Shown here piece after piece: positions 1-9,787 of a DNA stretch of 64,000 nt (its first letter is position 1; every line of letters starts with the position of its first letter). The translations under genes and the position numbers were made by a program. This DNA comes from J014 sp964486055 (GTDB lineage Bacteria; Acidobacteriota; Blastocatellia; Pyrinomonadales; Pyrinomonadaceae): assembly GCA_964486055.1 (NCBI GenBank), contig CAZALE010000004.1, forward strand, positions 1 through 64,000, written 5' to 3'. The notes under the pieces are model-generated. The model was not told the origin of the DNA. It saw only the letters and a list, made by a program, of their open reading frames with translations, and ran no database searches.

Positions 1-1218
1 GGAGGCTTAAACTCAGGTGATAGAAATGTCATATCTGGAAATGACACCAACGGAATAGCAATAATTGCAGACTTCGGCTTCACAGCGTCAAACAATATCG
101 TGATCGGAAATTACATAGGTGTGACTGCCAGCGGAAATACCGCTCTTCGAAATAACGGAAGCGGTGTAGTTATCCAAGCCTCTAGTAATCAAGTGGGCGG
201 TTCGAGTATTGGAGCTAGAAACGTAATCTCTGGTAATGGGACGAATGGTGTTTCTATCTCCACCAGCCTTGCCTTCGGAAATGCAGTACAGGGCAACTTC
301 ATTGGAGTGGGAGCAGACGGATCGACAGCTCTAGGCAACACAAACAATGGCATTCAAATCTCTGATAATGCCGCCGACAACTTAATTGGTAATACCAGCA
401 CAACTGCTGGCGGATGCAGTAATGGCTGTAATGTGATAGCCAATAACGGTGCTGTAAATTCTACAACAACAGCTGGGGCCGGCATCTACATTGATCCAAC
501 AGCTTTACGAGGTAATCAAGTCAGGGGTAATTCGATATTCAACAATGGAGGACTTGGAATAGATCTAGGAACACCAGGTTCCCTTGCTAACGATAATTGT
601 GATCCTGACACAGGACCAAATAACTTACAGAATAAACCTACTATTAATGTTGCTACTCCATCTTTAATTACTGGCTCCTTAAATAGCATAGCGAATACAA
701 CTTTCGTGATAGAGTTTTTCGCTAACCTTACTACAGATGCGCTCAATAGTGAGGCTAGAACTTTCATAGGATCGATCCAAACTACCACCAATAGCTCATG
801 CATCGCTAATTTTTCTTTTGCACCTAACACAGGGCTTTTGACAACGGGACAATACGTAACTGCGACCGCAACTCTCGCCAATGCCCCATTTGACACCTCT
901 GAAATCTCCGACCCAGTTATAGTAACCGCACCGACAGCTTCAACTGCACCACTTGGTGGCAGAATCCTCAGCACTCAAGGTAGACCATTGACCAGAATCC
1001 TAGTCTACTTGATTAACCTAGATACGGGTGAGAGAGAAATGGTCTTCTCTGATAGAAAAGGCTTCTATTTATTTCCAGACGTTGAAACCGGTAAAAGCTA
1101 TGTCATCAGACCTGAGGCTGACGGATATTCATTTGATCCCTATGAAATACTCGTGAATCATTTAGAGGCCCGTGAAGATCTAAACTTTACAGTTGTCCGG
1201 TTTAGAAAGAGGCCATAG
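1..1218 (+). CDS. Surface beta-helix repeat protein, 3' end only
   Basis: The reading frame is open from base 1, so the 5' end lies outside the window; about 405 codons are visible. The first half is made of imperfect repeats of the forms RNVISGN and NxIGV...G.tALgN (for example NYIGVTASGNTALRNN and NFIGVGADGSTALGNT), typical of right-handed parallel beta-helix proteins on bacterial surfaces. A more irregular middle part follows. The last 90 or so residues, from APLGGRILSTQGRPL, look like a carboxypeptidase-regulatory (Ig-like) domain ending in a basic tail RFRKRP. A role in surface adhesion or glycan contact is inference. A strong hairpin terminator follows 125 bases downstream. The family type is fairly clear; the specific function is not known. 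Confidence 0.8.
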   Translation, partial: GGLNSGDRNVISGNDTNGIAIIADFGFTASNNIVIGNYIGVTASGNTALRNNGSGVVIQASSNQVGGSSIGARNVISGNGTNGVSISTSLAFGNAVQGNFIGVGADGSTALGNTNNGIQISDNAADNLIGNTSTTAGGCSNGCNVIANNGAVNSTTTAGAGIYIDPTALRGNQVRGNSIFNNGGLGIDLGTPGSLANDNCDPDTGPNNLQNKPTINVATPSLITGSLNSIANTTFVIEFFANLTTDALNSEARTFIGSIQTTTNSSCIANFSFAPNTGLLTTGQYVTATATLANAPFDTSEISDPVIVTAPTASTAPLGGRILSTQGRPLTRILVYLINLDTGEREMVFSDRKGFYLFPDVETGKSYVIRPEADGYSFDPYEILVNHLEAREDLNFTVVRFRKRP

Positions 1219-1728
1219 AAATATGCACTTACGTCTCGTGAAACGATCTTTAATGGGCAGGAAAGTGAGTTGAATACCATTGCAAACAGTTCAATCACCA
1301 TACGCAGATAACATTTCCTCACTTCTCTCCTCTCCGAGTACAAAGCAGGAGGCCAATTCCTCCTGCTTAAATCTTTTGAATGCTTATTAATCACTGCTCT
1401 TTAACACCTCAGTGACAACTACGCCGATTTTTACTAATGAATCATGAGCTTGGATGAGGTTTAACGCCGCACGAGGATTAAGATCTCATCCAGTTTTGGA
1501 GGGATCTTAAAATCTGAACGGACTTGAATAACCCGTAATCCAAACCTTTCTTTCATTGATTTCGACGAGTAGATAGGCAAATGATCATGCTGTGTAGTCT
1601 AAATTTTTAGCCATTTCAGCTTTACAAAGAGAGCGTCGTTCTGAAAATAGCAAGAGAACTACATAAAAGGGTTACGTAAGCATTGTGTTCCATTAAGTGT
1701 TTTTGGAAACCGCTTGAAAATAACCCAA
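1219..1728. other. Intergenic region with one terminator
   Basis: About 510 bases between two converging genes. It holds the hairpin at 1343-1377. Short open frames here show no recognisable family, no ribosome binding site and no signal sequence, so I call none of them. Confidence 0.6.
1343..1377 (+). terminator. Rho-independent terminator
   Basis: A perfect 10-bp stem, AAGCAGGAGG pairing with CCTCCTGCTT, encloses the 6-base loop CCAATT; it is followed by AAATCTTTT. It probably ends the surface-protein transcript. The T tract is interrupted, so efficiency is uncertain. Confidence 0.7.
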
Positions 1729-3039
1729 TCACGGTTTGAGGCGATAAAGCATACGTGGGAATGGGATAGTTTCCCTTACATGCTCGATTCCGCAGATCCA
1801 AGCCACACATCTTTCGATTCCCATGCCAAAACCTGCATGAGGAACGCTACCATAACGTCTCAAATCCAAATACCACTCAAAAGCCTCACGCGGCAGATTA
1901 TGTTCTTCGATTTGCTTTTCTAAAAATAGCAAGTCAAAAGCTCTCTCACCACCACCGATGATTTCACCATAACCTTCTGGAGCTAATAAATCTGCTCCTA
2001 ACGCTAGCTCGGGTCTTTCTCTGTCTCTCTCAAAATAAAACGCCTTGATAGAGGCTGGAAAATGGTGCACGAAAACCGGGAGCTGAAAACTTTCAGATAT
2101 AAATGTTTCGTCTGGAGCTCCAAAGTCATCACCCCATTCAAATTTTTTATCAAGCTTGCCATCTTCGTAAGCTTTTTGAAGCATCTTCACTGCTTCATCA
2201 TAATGGATACGCGGAAATGGCTTTTTGATAATCTCCAGTTTACTGATATCCCGTTCTAGCGTTTTCAAATCATCGATTCTTTCGGTCAACACTCTTTGGA
2301 TCACGTAGCACACCATATCCTCAGCCAGATTCATCACATCCTCTAGATTTGCATAGGCAATCTCCGGCTCTACCATCCAAAATTCTGTTAGATGTCTTCG
2401 AGTCTTTGACCTTTCGGCACGAAATACTGGGCCGAAACAATATGTCCTTCCAAACGCAGCGGCTGTGGCTTCATTATAAAGCTGACCACTTTGAGTCAGG
2501 TATGCTTTTTCATCATCGAAGTAGTTCACCTCAAAGAGAGTAGTAGTGCCCTCGCAAGCATTTGGAGTAAAGATGGGGGCATCAGCCAATATGAAACCTT
2601 GATCATCGAGAAAGTCTCGGACAGCTTTAACGACGGTATGTCTAACGCGTAATATTGCATGCTGACGCCTAGATCTTATCCATAAATGGCGATGATCCAT
2701 TAAAAACTCAGTTCCATGTTCCTTCGGAGTTATCGGATAACCCTCGACGTTTTGAATCACCTCTAATCCAGTCACGTCTAACTCCACGCCTATGGGCGAC
2801 CTGCTGTCCTCTTTAACTCTTCCACACACAATTATCGATGATTCCTGCCCTAATGATTCAGCCGTTTCAAAAAGCTCTTCGTTATTTGGCTTGAAAACAA
2901 CGCACTGCACTATTCCAGTACCATCTCTGACTTGCAGAAATAGCAGCTTTCCACTTGAACGCACGTTGTAAAGCCAACCTTTTAAGGTCACTTCTTCCCC
3001 TATGTGATTTTTAAGTTCATTCACGTATGTCTGTCTCAT
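1729..3039 (-). CDS. asnS: Asparaginyl-tRNA synthetase
   Basis: A class IIb aminoacyl-tRNA synthetase of 436 residues that charges tRNA-Asn with asparagine in the cytoplasm. An N-terminal OB-fold anticodon-binding domain covers roughly residues 1-105. The catalytic domain has class II motif 2 (FRAERSKTRRHLTEFWMVEP) and motif 3 (GFGMGIERCVAWICG) near the C-terminus. The FWMVEPE motif, and the absence of the insertion domain of bacterial AspRS, favour AsnRS. I chose the ATG at 3039 (MRQTYVNELKNH), which gives the usual family N-terminus; an in-frame TTG at 3075 would add 12 atypical residues. The gene stands alone and is divergent from the small gene at 3095. Archaeal-type non-discriminating AspRS is the only real alternative. 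Confidence 0.93.
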   Translation of the reverse strand: MRQTYVNELKNHIGEEVTLKGWLYNVRSSGKLLFLQVRDGTGIVQCVVFKPNNEELFETAESLGQESSIIVCGRVKEDSRSPIGVELDVTGLEVIQNVEGYPITPKEHGTEFLMDHRHLWIRSRRQHAILRVRHTVVKAVRDFLDDQGFILADAPIFTPNACEGTTTLFEVNYFDDEKAYLTQSGQLYNEATAAAFGRTYCFGPVFRAERSKTRRHLTEFWMVEPEIAYANLEDVMNLAEDMVCYVIQRVLTERIDDLKTLERDISKLEIIKKPFPRIHYDEAVKMLQKAYEDGKLDKKFEWGDDFGAPDETFISESFQLPVFVHHFPASIKAFYFERDRERPELALGADLLAPEGYGEIIGGGERAFDLLFLEKQIEEHNLPREAFEWYLDLRRYGSVPHAGFGMGIERCVAWICGIEHVRETIPFPRMLYRLKP

Positions 3040-3094
3040 AATTCTTAACAAGCCTCTTTGAGATTGACCATTCAAAAATAAAGGTTTACTATCA

Positions 3095-3319
3095 ATGATG
3101 ATGTATCGTCAAACTAAATTCTCAGAAATTTTATACAAGATTCGCGAGCAAATCTCACAAGAAGCAGGATTCGACGCAGTCAAGCTCGCGAAAATGCTTA
3201 TTGAAGAACCTCAATCCTCTTTCGTACATAAAACAAACACTACCAAACACCCCACGGAAAATGCAAAAACTAAGAATAAAAATGAAGATCTTGATGTAAT
3301 TTACGACGAACTAGTGTAG
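3095..3319 (+). CDS. Small hypothetical protein
   Basis: A 74-residue frame with three consecutive ATG codons at its start; AAAGG lies about 10 bases upstream, a plausible ribosome binding site. The first half looks like an amphipathic helical segment (FSEILYKIREQISQEAG), and the rest is rich in Lys, Asn and Thr with an acidic C-terminus (EDLDVIYDELV). It has no cysteine pairs, membrane segment or signal peptide, and I recognise no family. It lies 32 bases upstream of the hybrid histidine kinase on the same strand and may be co-transcribed with it. Base composition resembles its neighbours. It could also be leader sequence rather than a gene. Confidence 0.45.
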   Translation: MMMYRQTKFSEILYKIREQISQEAGFDAVKLAKMLIEEPQSSFVHKTNTTKHPTENAKTKNKNEDLDVIYDELV

Positions 3320-3351
3320 CTTTAAATCTAGAGGGAATTAGAAATGGGCAA

Positions 3352-6300
3352 ATGCGTCATGACAATAAAAAAATGGGACTTCTGCTGATAACTAATTCCG
3401 ATGAGAAAGCAAGATCTTTAATTCATGAAATTTCTCAAATCCTCATCCCTCCTTTTCACGTATCTAAAAATCTGTCAGAGGTTGAAGAAGCTCTAAATGA
3501 GAAAAATTGGGATTTAATTGTTTGGGATTATAAATCGTATCCGTATCCCTTTATAATCGACAAGATTTTTTCGTTATCTCTTACTACTCCCGTCGTATTA
3601 ATCTGGGATAATCCTGAAGATATTCAGTCCGACCTCCTAAAATCTGACCACTTAAAGCATGTAACTTTAGCAAACTTTGAAACACTATCAAGCGTGATTG
3701 AAGAGAAACTACATGAGCAAAGGATTCGAGAAACTCGAGAGCCTATAGCCTCTGAACTCAAGAAAAAAGAAGAGGTCTTAAGCATGGCTCTCAGCGTAGC
3801 CAAAATGTGTCTCTGGGAGTGGGATTTGCAAAGTGATCAAGTTTATCTATCGCCTGAATGCATAGAGGTATTAGGAACTGAAAAAATCTCAGGGGATCAT
3901 AGATATTATTTAGAGCTTGTAATCGCAGAAGACGTCGAGGAGGTCGATAGGAAAAAGAGGGAGGCAATAGCCCAAAAACGCCCGATTTATCTAGAAGTCC
4001 CATTCAAAAGTCCTCTGAAAGGACCTATATGGCTCGCTATCTACGGACGCGCTATCTATGATGATAAGGGAGTTCCACTAAAGGTCATAGGGGTTGTTCA
4101 AGACATTACAGCGCACAAGAATATTCAGCAAAAACTACAGCAGAGAGAATCACATCTAAAACTCATAACAGATAGCATACCCGTAATGGTGGTGCATTTG
4201 GATAAAAATCTGATTTGTCGTTTTGCTAATAAAGCCTTTTGTGATGTTTACTCCGTGAATCATCAAGAGGTAACCGGTAAACCATTGCATGAGTTAATTG
4301 GCTCAGAAAAATTCAATAAAATCCTAGACGGAATCAAAAAAGCCCTGGCTGGTGAATATTTTTCATGTGATGATCAATTAGAGGACACTAAAGGCAGAAA
4401 ACTTTACTTAACAATGGAATGCACGCCAGATTTAGACGAATCTGGACAAGTCTCCGGCTGCTTTCTATTCTTGACTGATAACACCAAAAAACAATTAGCA
4501 ATAGAGAATCTTAGAGAAAGTGAGGAAAGATTTCATTCGCTAGTAAAAGCTACAAATCAAATTGTATGGGTAGGAACGCTTAAAAATTCACCCAGTCTCA
4601 GAATATTATTTGATTCTAGTCAAAAACATAGAAACATCCTGGAAAGATTTCACCCTGATGATTACCAAAAAGCTATTCAGGATCTAAAGCAAAACGCCGA
4701 CAGAAAAACGAGCTATACTGCCGAATATCGGATCTTTCATCCAGAGGATGGTACTTATCACGTTTACTCCTCAAATGCTTATCCAATAATCAAAGATGAA
4801 CGAATACATGAGTTCATCGGCACAATGAACGATATTACAGAAAAGCGGCGAATAGAGAGTGAAATCCTCTTCCAAGCCAATCTACTGAACATGGTAAATC
4901 AGGCTATCATTGCCACCGACATAAAAGGAAGGATAAACTACTGGAATAAGTCTGCAGAAAAACTTTTTGGCTATAAAGCTGCTGAGGCAATGGGAAAACA
5001 CATTTTTGATCTTTTGGTCGACAAAGCAGATACTCAGGATGCTATGCAAATTGTCGCCGGAGTTGTCAGAGGCTTACCATGGTCGGGCGAGTTTGAAATG
5101 AAAAAACGAGATGGTAGTAAATTCATTACGACTTGTAGTCTTTCACTTGTCGCAGATGAAAAAGGAAAAAAGCTAATCATCGGAATGATTCAAGACATAA
5201 CGGAAAAGAAGGAAGCTGAAAGAAGATTGCAGGAAAACATGGAGCAGCTTAGACAAGCTCAAAAACTCGAATCAATTGGAAGATTAGCAGGCGGAATAGC
5301 TCATGACTTCAATAACATGCTGACAGCCATAAGAGGATATAACGAGCTGGCACTGCGCCAATTAGGTAATGAACAAAGCATGTTGCGAAAATGCCTAGAG
5401 GAAATAAGCAAGGCTGCTGAGCGCTCATCTTCATTAATCCAGCAACTCCTCGCATTCAGTCGTCGACAAATAATGAAAACTGAGGTCCTAGATATAAATC
5501 TGAGCATTAAGGAATCCGTATCTTTAATTCAAAGGCTCGTAGGCGAGGACATCGTAATAGTACTTTCGTTGATGTCAAGACACAGGCTCGTTAAAGCTGA
5601 TGCAGGTCAACTTTCACAGGTACTAACAAATCTAGCTGTTAACTCAAAGGATGCGATGCCTGAGGGCGGGACAATAATCATTCAAACAGAAGATGTGTAT
5701 CCTGATGATAACGTCTTAAATTATTATCCGGATGCAAAAAAGGTTGGATATGTAAAAATCTCCTTCATTGATACTGGACATGGAATGAGCGAAGAAACAT
5801 TATCACATATATTCGAACCTTTCTTCACCACTAAGCCCATAGGAAAAGGTACAGGGTTAGGTCTATCTACTGTCTACGGAATAGTAAAACAACTAGATGG
5901 ATTCATCTTATGCAAAAGCAAAATAGGAGAAGGCACCACTTTTGAAATATTCCTACCAATGACACAAGAAAAGGTCGAAATTCGAGATAAGAAAGCAGAA
6001 AACATCAAAACTGAAAATCTGTCAGGTACCATTTTGCTAGTTGAAGATGAGCACATGGTGAGAGAGGTTACCAAACAACTTCTCGAATCATGCGGATATC
6101 GGGTATTTGAGGCAAGAAATGCCAAAGAGGCTCTTTCCATCTGCGAAACGATAAAAGAAGCCATAGATTTACTTCTGACAGATATTGTGATGCCCAGAAT
6201 GAATGGTTACGAATTAGCATTTAGAATTCGAGAGAAATTCCCAAATCTACCAGTGATCTTTGTATCAGGATACATGGATCAAAAAGAGCATATGAAGAAA

Positions 6301-6411
6301 ATTCAAGATGAAAATACGTTTTTCATCCAAAAACCTTTTCTTCACGAATCACTGACAAATACAATAGCTAACATACTCAAAAGAATCCACAAACAAAAAG
6401 CTAACATCTAA
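3352..6411 (+). CDS. Multi-PAS hybrid sensor histidine kinase
   Basis: A soluble 1019-residue hybrid kinase with no membrane segment. Domain order: receiver-like domain (about 8-125, candidate phosphoacceptor Asp59 in IVWDYKS); four PAS/PAC units (about 140-258, 262-385, 390-505, 505-625); HisKA with His651 in GGIAHDFNNML; HATPase_c with N-box (NLAVNSKDAMPEGG) and G-boxes (DTGHGMS, GKGTGLGLSTVYG); and a C-terminal receiver (about 900-1019) with Asp944 in LLLTDIVMPRMNG. This predicts intramolecular phosphorelay after cytoplasmic sensing. No separate response regulator with an output domain is adjacent. A GAGGGAA sequence lies 14 bases before the chosen ATG; a second ATG at 3373 (MGLLLITNS) is also possible. 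The signal sensed is unknown. Confidence 0.9.
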   Translation: MRHDNKKMGLLLITNSDEKARSLIHEISQILIPPFHVSKNLSEVEEALNEKNWDLIVWDYKSYPYPFIIDKIFSLSLTTPVVLIWDNPEDIQSDLLKSDHLKHVTLANFETLSSVIEEKLHEQRIRETREPIASELKKKEEVLSMALSVAKMCLWEWDLQSDQVYLSPECIEVLGTEKISGDHRYYLELVIAEDVEEVDRKKREAIAQKRPIYLEVPFKSPLKGPIWLAIYGRAIYDDKGVPLKVIGVVQDITAHKNIQQKLQQRESHLKLITDSIPVMVVHLDKNLICRFANKAFCDVYSVNHQEVTGKPLHELIGSEKFNKILDGIKKALAGEYFSCDDQLEDTKGRKLYLTMECTPDLDESGQVSGCFLFLTDNTKKQLAIENLRESEERFHSLVKATNQIVWVGTLKNSPSLRILFDSSQKHRNILERFHPDDYQKAIQDLKQNADRKTSYTAEYRIFHPEDGTYHVYSSNAYPIIKDERIHEFIGTMNDITEKRRIESEILFQANLLNMVNQAIIATDIKGRINYWNKSAEKLFGYKAAEAMGKHIFDLLVDKADTQDAMQIVAGVVRGLPWSGEFEMKKRDGSKFITTCSLSLVADEKGKKLIIGMIQDITEKKEAERRLQENMEQLRQAQKLESIGRLAGGIAHDFNNMLTAIRGYNELALRQLGNEQSMLRKCLEEISKAAERSSSLIQQLLAFSRRQIMKTEVLDINLSIKESVSLIQRLVGEDIVIVLSLMSRHRLVKADAGQLSQVLTNLAVNSKDAMPEGGTIIIQTEDVYPDDNVLNYYPDAKKVGYVKISFIDTGHGMSEETLSHIFEPFFTTKPIGKGTGLGLSTVYGIVKQLDGFILCKSKIGEGTTFEIFLPMTQEKVEIRDKKAENIKTENLSGTILLVEDEHMVREVTKQLLESCGYRVFEARNAKEALSICETIKEAIDLLLTDIVMPRMNGYELAFRIREKFPNLPVIFVSGYMDQKEHMKKIQDENTFFIQKPFLHESLTNTIANILKRIHKQKANI

Positions 6412-6450
6412 GACTATAAAATTCTGCAGAAATCTCATATTCTTGAACTT

Positions 6451-8100
6451 ATGCTTAGGGTAGGACTGATCATAGTTTACTTTTGTCTTCTAATTCAGAT
6501 CTTGTCAGCCCAAAATATATTCGAGGGCTATAGAATCATTCTCGATGCGCCTGAAACTCAGAAGCAAACAGCTTGTGCCATTCGTTACGTATCACCTTCA
6601 ACCGAAATAAAAATCATAGATTTAAATAAATCCACACCAACAAAGATAAAGCCTTGTCCGGGAAGTCAGACCGAATTGATTCAAACAAGCTCAGGAATTA
6701 CGATGCGTGCTACATCATCTCAGGGAAAATGGTGCTTCGAAGGTGAAGATAAAGTCTATAGACTGGCTTTTAAAGGAGATGAACTCAGCGGGAATAAAGA
6801 AATCCTGTACAACTGGATAGCTAACAAACCTGAGTCTGGCATTTACAACATACGTGACTTTGGGGCGAAAGGTGATGGCTTAACCGATGATACTTTGGCA
6901 ATTAGGAGCGCTCTTGCTTTCATTACTACACGAAATGGAGGTATATTGCAGTTTCCTGAAGGTGATTACATAGTCACCTCTCCGATCGTTTTACCATCAG
7001 GTATCACAATTCAGGGGGTTGGCAGCCTCGCCACCGGATCACCAACCAATAACATCGTCCAAAAAGCGGTAAGCCGAATCAGATTAAAAACTACAAACTC
7101 CGCAGTATTTCGTATAGGTGAATGCACTGAGCGTGTCGCTATTCGGGATATAGAACTTTATGCTGAAACCAATGAAAAGACCATTGGAATCGAGGCAGTC
7201 GGTGCGTACAATTCAAGCCAGGATTTTTTCTTCGAGCGTGTAACTTTTAATAACTTTTATCGTGGGATTTACGTAAGAGGATTGCCACAAACTAATCAAG
7301 CCTGGCAATTCGACTACGTCAAAGTCAAAAATTGCAGGTTCATATACAATACGGATGCCGGTATTTATAGCTTCACTAGAAACATTGGATGGAAAATCGA
7401 AGGATGTGTGTTTATAAATCCCAAGCGCAGCGAAACGCAGAAAGCAGATTCAATGACTTTCTGGTACGCTGGGTTCGTCTTCATCCAAGATACTTTCGGT
7501 GGAGGATTTCCCAATGCAAAAGGTGGCGCATTTATCAATGTAGTTGATAGCGGTAATATAACAGTCATCGGCTCACAAACGGAGTCAATGACATATTCAT
7601 TAATATACAATGAGCCACGCCTACCATATCACGGAGACTACTCTTATCCAATTACCTTCATTAACAACGTATTCGGAGATCCAATAGAGTTCAGAGGTAG
7701 AAGAACATTCGTGTCCATTGGTAATCTCTATTCTGCCAACACCTTCATCGCAGGACCTGAAGTTAGAGTTTATTCGACCGGTGATAGATTTTGTTACGAT
7801 GGCAATATTCTCGGATGTATGGGTGGAAATAAAATCGGGTTTGATAAAGCCACTGTAGTAATGATGACTGCACAACTTGATGACGGTAGTGTCAAGGGAC
7901 ATCCAACCTTCTTCGGAACTGATGTGCAATTCGGCTCAAGTATCCAATTACCAAGCTTCAAACAAGAGGAATTACCTAAGAACAAACCTAATGGCTCGCT
8001 TGTCTATTGTGCCAACTGCCAAAGAAATTCAACGCCCTGCAGAGCTGATGGCACGGGCGCTCCAGCAATGATGATATCTGGGCAATGGAGCTGCTTCTAA
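6451..8100 (+). CDS. Secreted pectate-lyase-superfamily protein
   Basis: A 549-residue exported protein. The N-terminus (MLRVGLIIVYFCLLIQILSA) is a classical signal peptide. Residues 133-150 carry the hallmark of the Pectate_lyase_3 / glycosidase-28-like family (NIRDFGAKGDGLTDDTLAI), after which a right-handed beta-helix is expected, about 150-470. The N-terminal 110 residues form an extra domain I do not recognise, with Cys at 42, 69 and 95. Further Cys residues near the C-terminus (YCANCQRNSTPC) suggest disulfides. It likely binds or cleaves an extracellular polysaccharide; the substrate cannot be told from the sequence. It starts 39 bases after the histidine kinase and may share its transcript. 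Confidence 0.82.
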   Translation: MLRVGLIIVYFCLLIQILSAQNIFEGYRIILDAPETQKQTACAIRYVSPSTEIKIIDLNKSTPTKIKPCPGSQTELIQTSSGITMRATSSQGKWCFEGEDKVYRLAFKGDELSGNKEILYNWIANKPESGIYNIRDFGAKGDGLTDDTLAIRSALAFITTRNGGILQFPEGDYIVTSPIVLPSGITIQGVGSLATGSPTNNIVQKAVSRIRLKTTNSAVFRIGECTERVAIRDIELYAETNEKTIGIEAVGAYNSSQDFFFERVTFNNFYRGIYVRGLPQTNQAWQFDYVKVKNCRFIYNTDAGIYSFTRNIGWKIEGCVFINPKRSETQKADSMTFWYAGFVFIQDTFGGGFPNAKGGAFINVVDSGNITVIGSQTESMTYSLIYNEPRLPYHGDYSYPITFINNVFGDPIEFRGRRTFVSIGNLYSANTFIAGPEVRVYSTGDRFCYDGNILGCMGGNKIGFDKATVVMMTAQLDDGSVKGHPTFFGTDVQFGSSIQLPSFKQEELPKNKPNGSLVYCANCQRNSTPCRADGTGAPAMMISGQWSCF

Positions 8101-8224
8101 TTAACCAAATAAGCGATAAGTTAAAAAATTTAAGCCTTCTTATATCCTCAAATGAGATCTATTTGGTCAGTTGATTCAACGTGGAGTGCTGAATTTGACT
8201 TAGCCAAACACAACGCACTCGAGT

Positions 8225-9787
8225 TCAAGGGTAAGTCGGTAAGAATTTTGGTTTACGTCTAGCTTTTGTAATTTGCTCAAAAGCATATGCTATCTCTATT
8301 AAAGTTGGTTCACTAAAAGCTGGTCCAAAAAATGATATGCCAATCGGCAGTTCTTTGATAAAACCAGCCGGGACGGTTATGTTTGGATACCCAGCTACTG
8401 CAGGTATGGAAGAGCTTGCAACATAGTTGCTCGGGCTATCACCATTTATAAGATCAATTAACCAAACTGGTGCATTGGATGGTGCTACTATTGCATCAAT
8501 CTTATGCTGCTGCACTACGGCATTGATGCCTCTGTCCTGAGTCATTATTTTACATTGCAAAAGAGCAAGATTATAAGCCCGATCTTCAAGGCTGCCTTTG
8601 GCCTCGGCTTTCAGGAAAATATCCTGTCCGAAATAAGGCATCTCTTTATCCTTATTTTCCTCATTGAATTTGATTAAGTCTGCAAGTGTTTTGTAGCTTC
8701 CACCTCTTTTGCTCAAGTATTTATTAATATCATGCTTAAATTCATAAAGGAGGACTTCAAATTCTGCATCTGAGAACTTTCCGAAGCCCGGGAAAGTCAC
8801 ATCTATCAGCTCCGCACCGTTTGCCTTAAGTATCTGAAGTTGTTCTTCCATCAACTTATCTAATAGTTCATTTCTACCGAAGTATTGCCTCGCCACGCCG
8901 AGCCTTTTACCTTTAAGTCCATCCTTTTTCAAGAATTTCGTGTAGTCTTGTGGCTTTGCTAAGGAAGTATAATTATCATTTGCATCGGGCCCTGCAAGAA
9001 AAGTAAGTAAGATAGCTGTATCAGCAACGCTTCTGGTCATCGGGCCAGCTGTATCTTGGCTATGCGCGATAGGTACAATGCCGCTTCTTGAGATTAAACC
9101 TATAGTTGGTTTTAATCCTACAATTCCGTTAACCGATGAGGGACAAACTATAGAGCCATCTGTTTCAGTGCCTATAGCAACCGCACAAAGATTAGCTGAG
9201 ACACTCACCGCAGAGCCTGAGCTGGAACCGCATGGATTTCTATCTAGAATATAAGGATTGCGAGTTTGACCACCACGCGCTGACCAACCGCTCGATGAAT
9301 TATCTGATCTGAAATTAGCCCACTCTGACAGATTGGTTTTACCTAGTATTATGGCTCCAGCCTGGCGTAGCTTTTGAACTAAGAAAGCATCTTGTTTTGG
9401 CGTTGAGGCTTCTAGAAGTGCTAGACTACCTGCAGTAGTCTTCATTTTATCCGCCGTGTCTATGTTATCCTTAAGCAATACGGGAATACCATGAAGTGCA
9501 GATCTAACTCTTCCGCTTCGTCTTTCTTCATCGAGCTGTTCTGCTATTTGCAACGCATCAGGATTTACTTCCACAACAGATTTTAGTTTTGTATCTATTT
9601 CCCTTATCCGGCTGATGTATGCCTTAGTTATTTCCACAGCCGAAAGCTTACCCGAAGCCATTGCATTTTGTAACGATGCAATAGTAGCTTCCTCTAATTC
9701 AAAATCATCTGAGGGCTCGATGTTTGAACTCATAAATAAACTCATACCTCCAAACATTGAAAAAGCAATGAATTCTCTGCGCTTCAT
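8225..9787 (-). CDS. Exported amidase (amidase-signature family)
   Basis: A 520-residue amidase-signature hydrolase. The Ser-cisSer-Lys triad is visible as Lys106 (VLLKDNID), cis-Ser188 (NPCGSSSGSAVSV) and nucleophile Ser212 (GTETDGSIVCPSS). The N-terminus MKRREFIAFSMFGGMS carries a twin-Arg-like RRxFI motif and a hydrophobic stretch, so Tat export is likely; this argues against a GatA role in Glu-tRNA amidation. No GatB or GatC gene is nearby. Its start overlaps the stop of the upstream TPR/GT-C gene by 4 bases (ATGA), so the two are translationally coupled. Substrate unknown; secreted plant- or fatty-acid-amide amidases have the same architecture. Confidence 0.88.
   Translation of the reverse strand: MKRREFIAFSMFGGMSLFMSSNIEPSDDFELEEATIASLQNAMASGKLSAVEITKAYISRIREIDTKLKSVVEVNPDALQIAEQLDEERRSGRVRSALHGIPVLLKDNIDTADKMKTTAGSLALLEASTPKQDAFLVQKLRQAGAIILGKTNLSEWANFRSDNSSSGWSARGGQTRNPYILDRNPCGSSSGSAVSVSANLCAVAIGTETDGSIVCPSSVNGIVGLKPTIGLISRSGIVPIAHSQDTAGPMTRSVADTAILLTFLAGPDANDNYTSLAKPQDYTKFLKKDGLKGKRLGVARQYFGRNELLDKLMEEQLQILKANGAELIDVTFPGFGKFSDAEFEVLLYEFKHDINKYLSKRGGSYKTLADLIKFNEENKDKEMPYFGQDIFLKAEAKGSLEDRAYNLALLQCKIMTQDRGINAVVQQHKIDAIVAPSNAPVWLIDLINGDSPSNYVASSSIPAVAGYPNITVPAGFIKELPIGISFFGPAFSEPTLIEIAYAFEQITKARRKPKFLPTYP

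Noticed and set aside
1158..1394. Minus-strand frame in the intergenic region after the surface protein
   Set aside because: It overlaps the end of the surface-protein gene and includes the terminator stem; no homology is recognised.
3344..3388. Fourteen-codon frame overlapping the start of the hybrid kinase
   Set aside because: It has a good ribosome binding site spacing but is too short and has no supporting feature; it may only affect kinase translation.
8225..9787. GatA subunit of Glu-tRNA(Gln) amidotransferase
   Set aside because: The twin-Arg-like signal sequence and the absence of gatB/gatC indicate an exported amidase instead.
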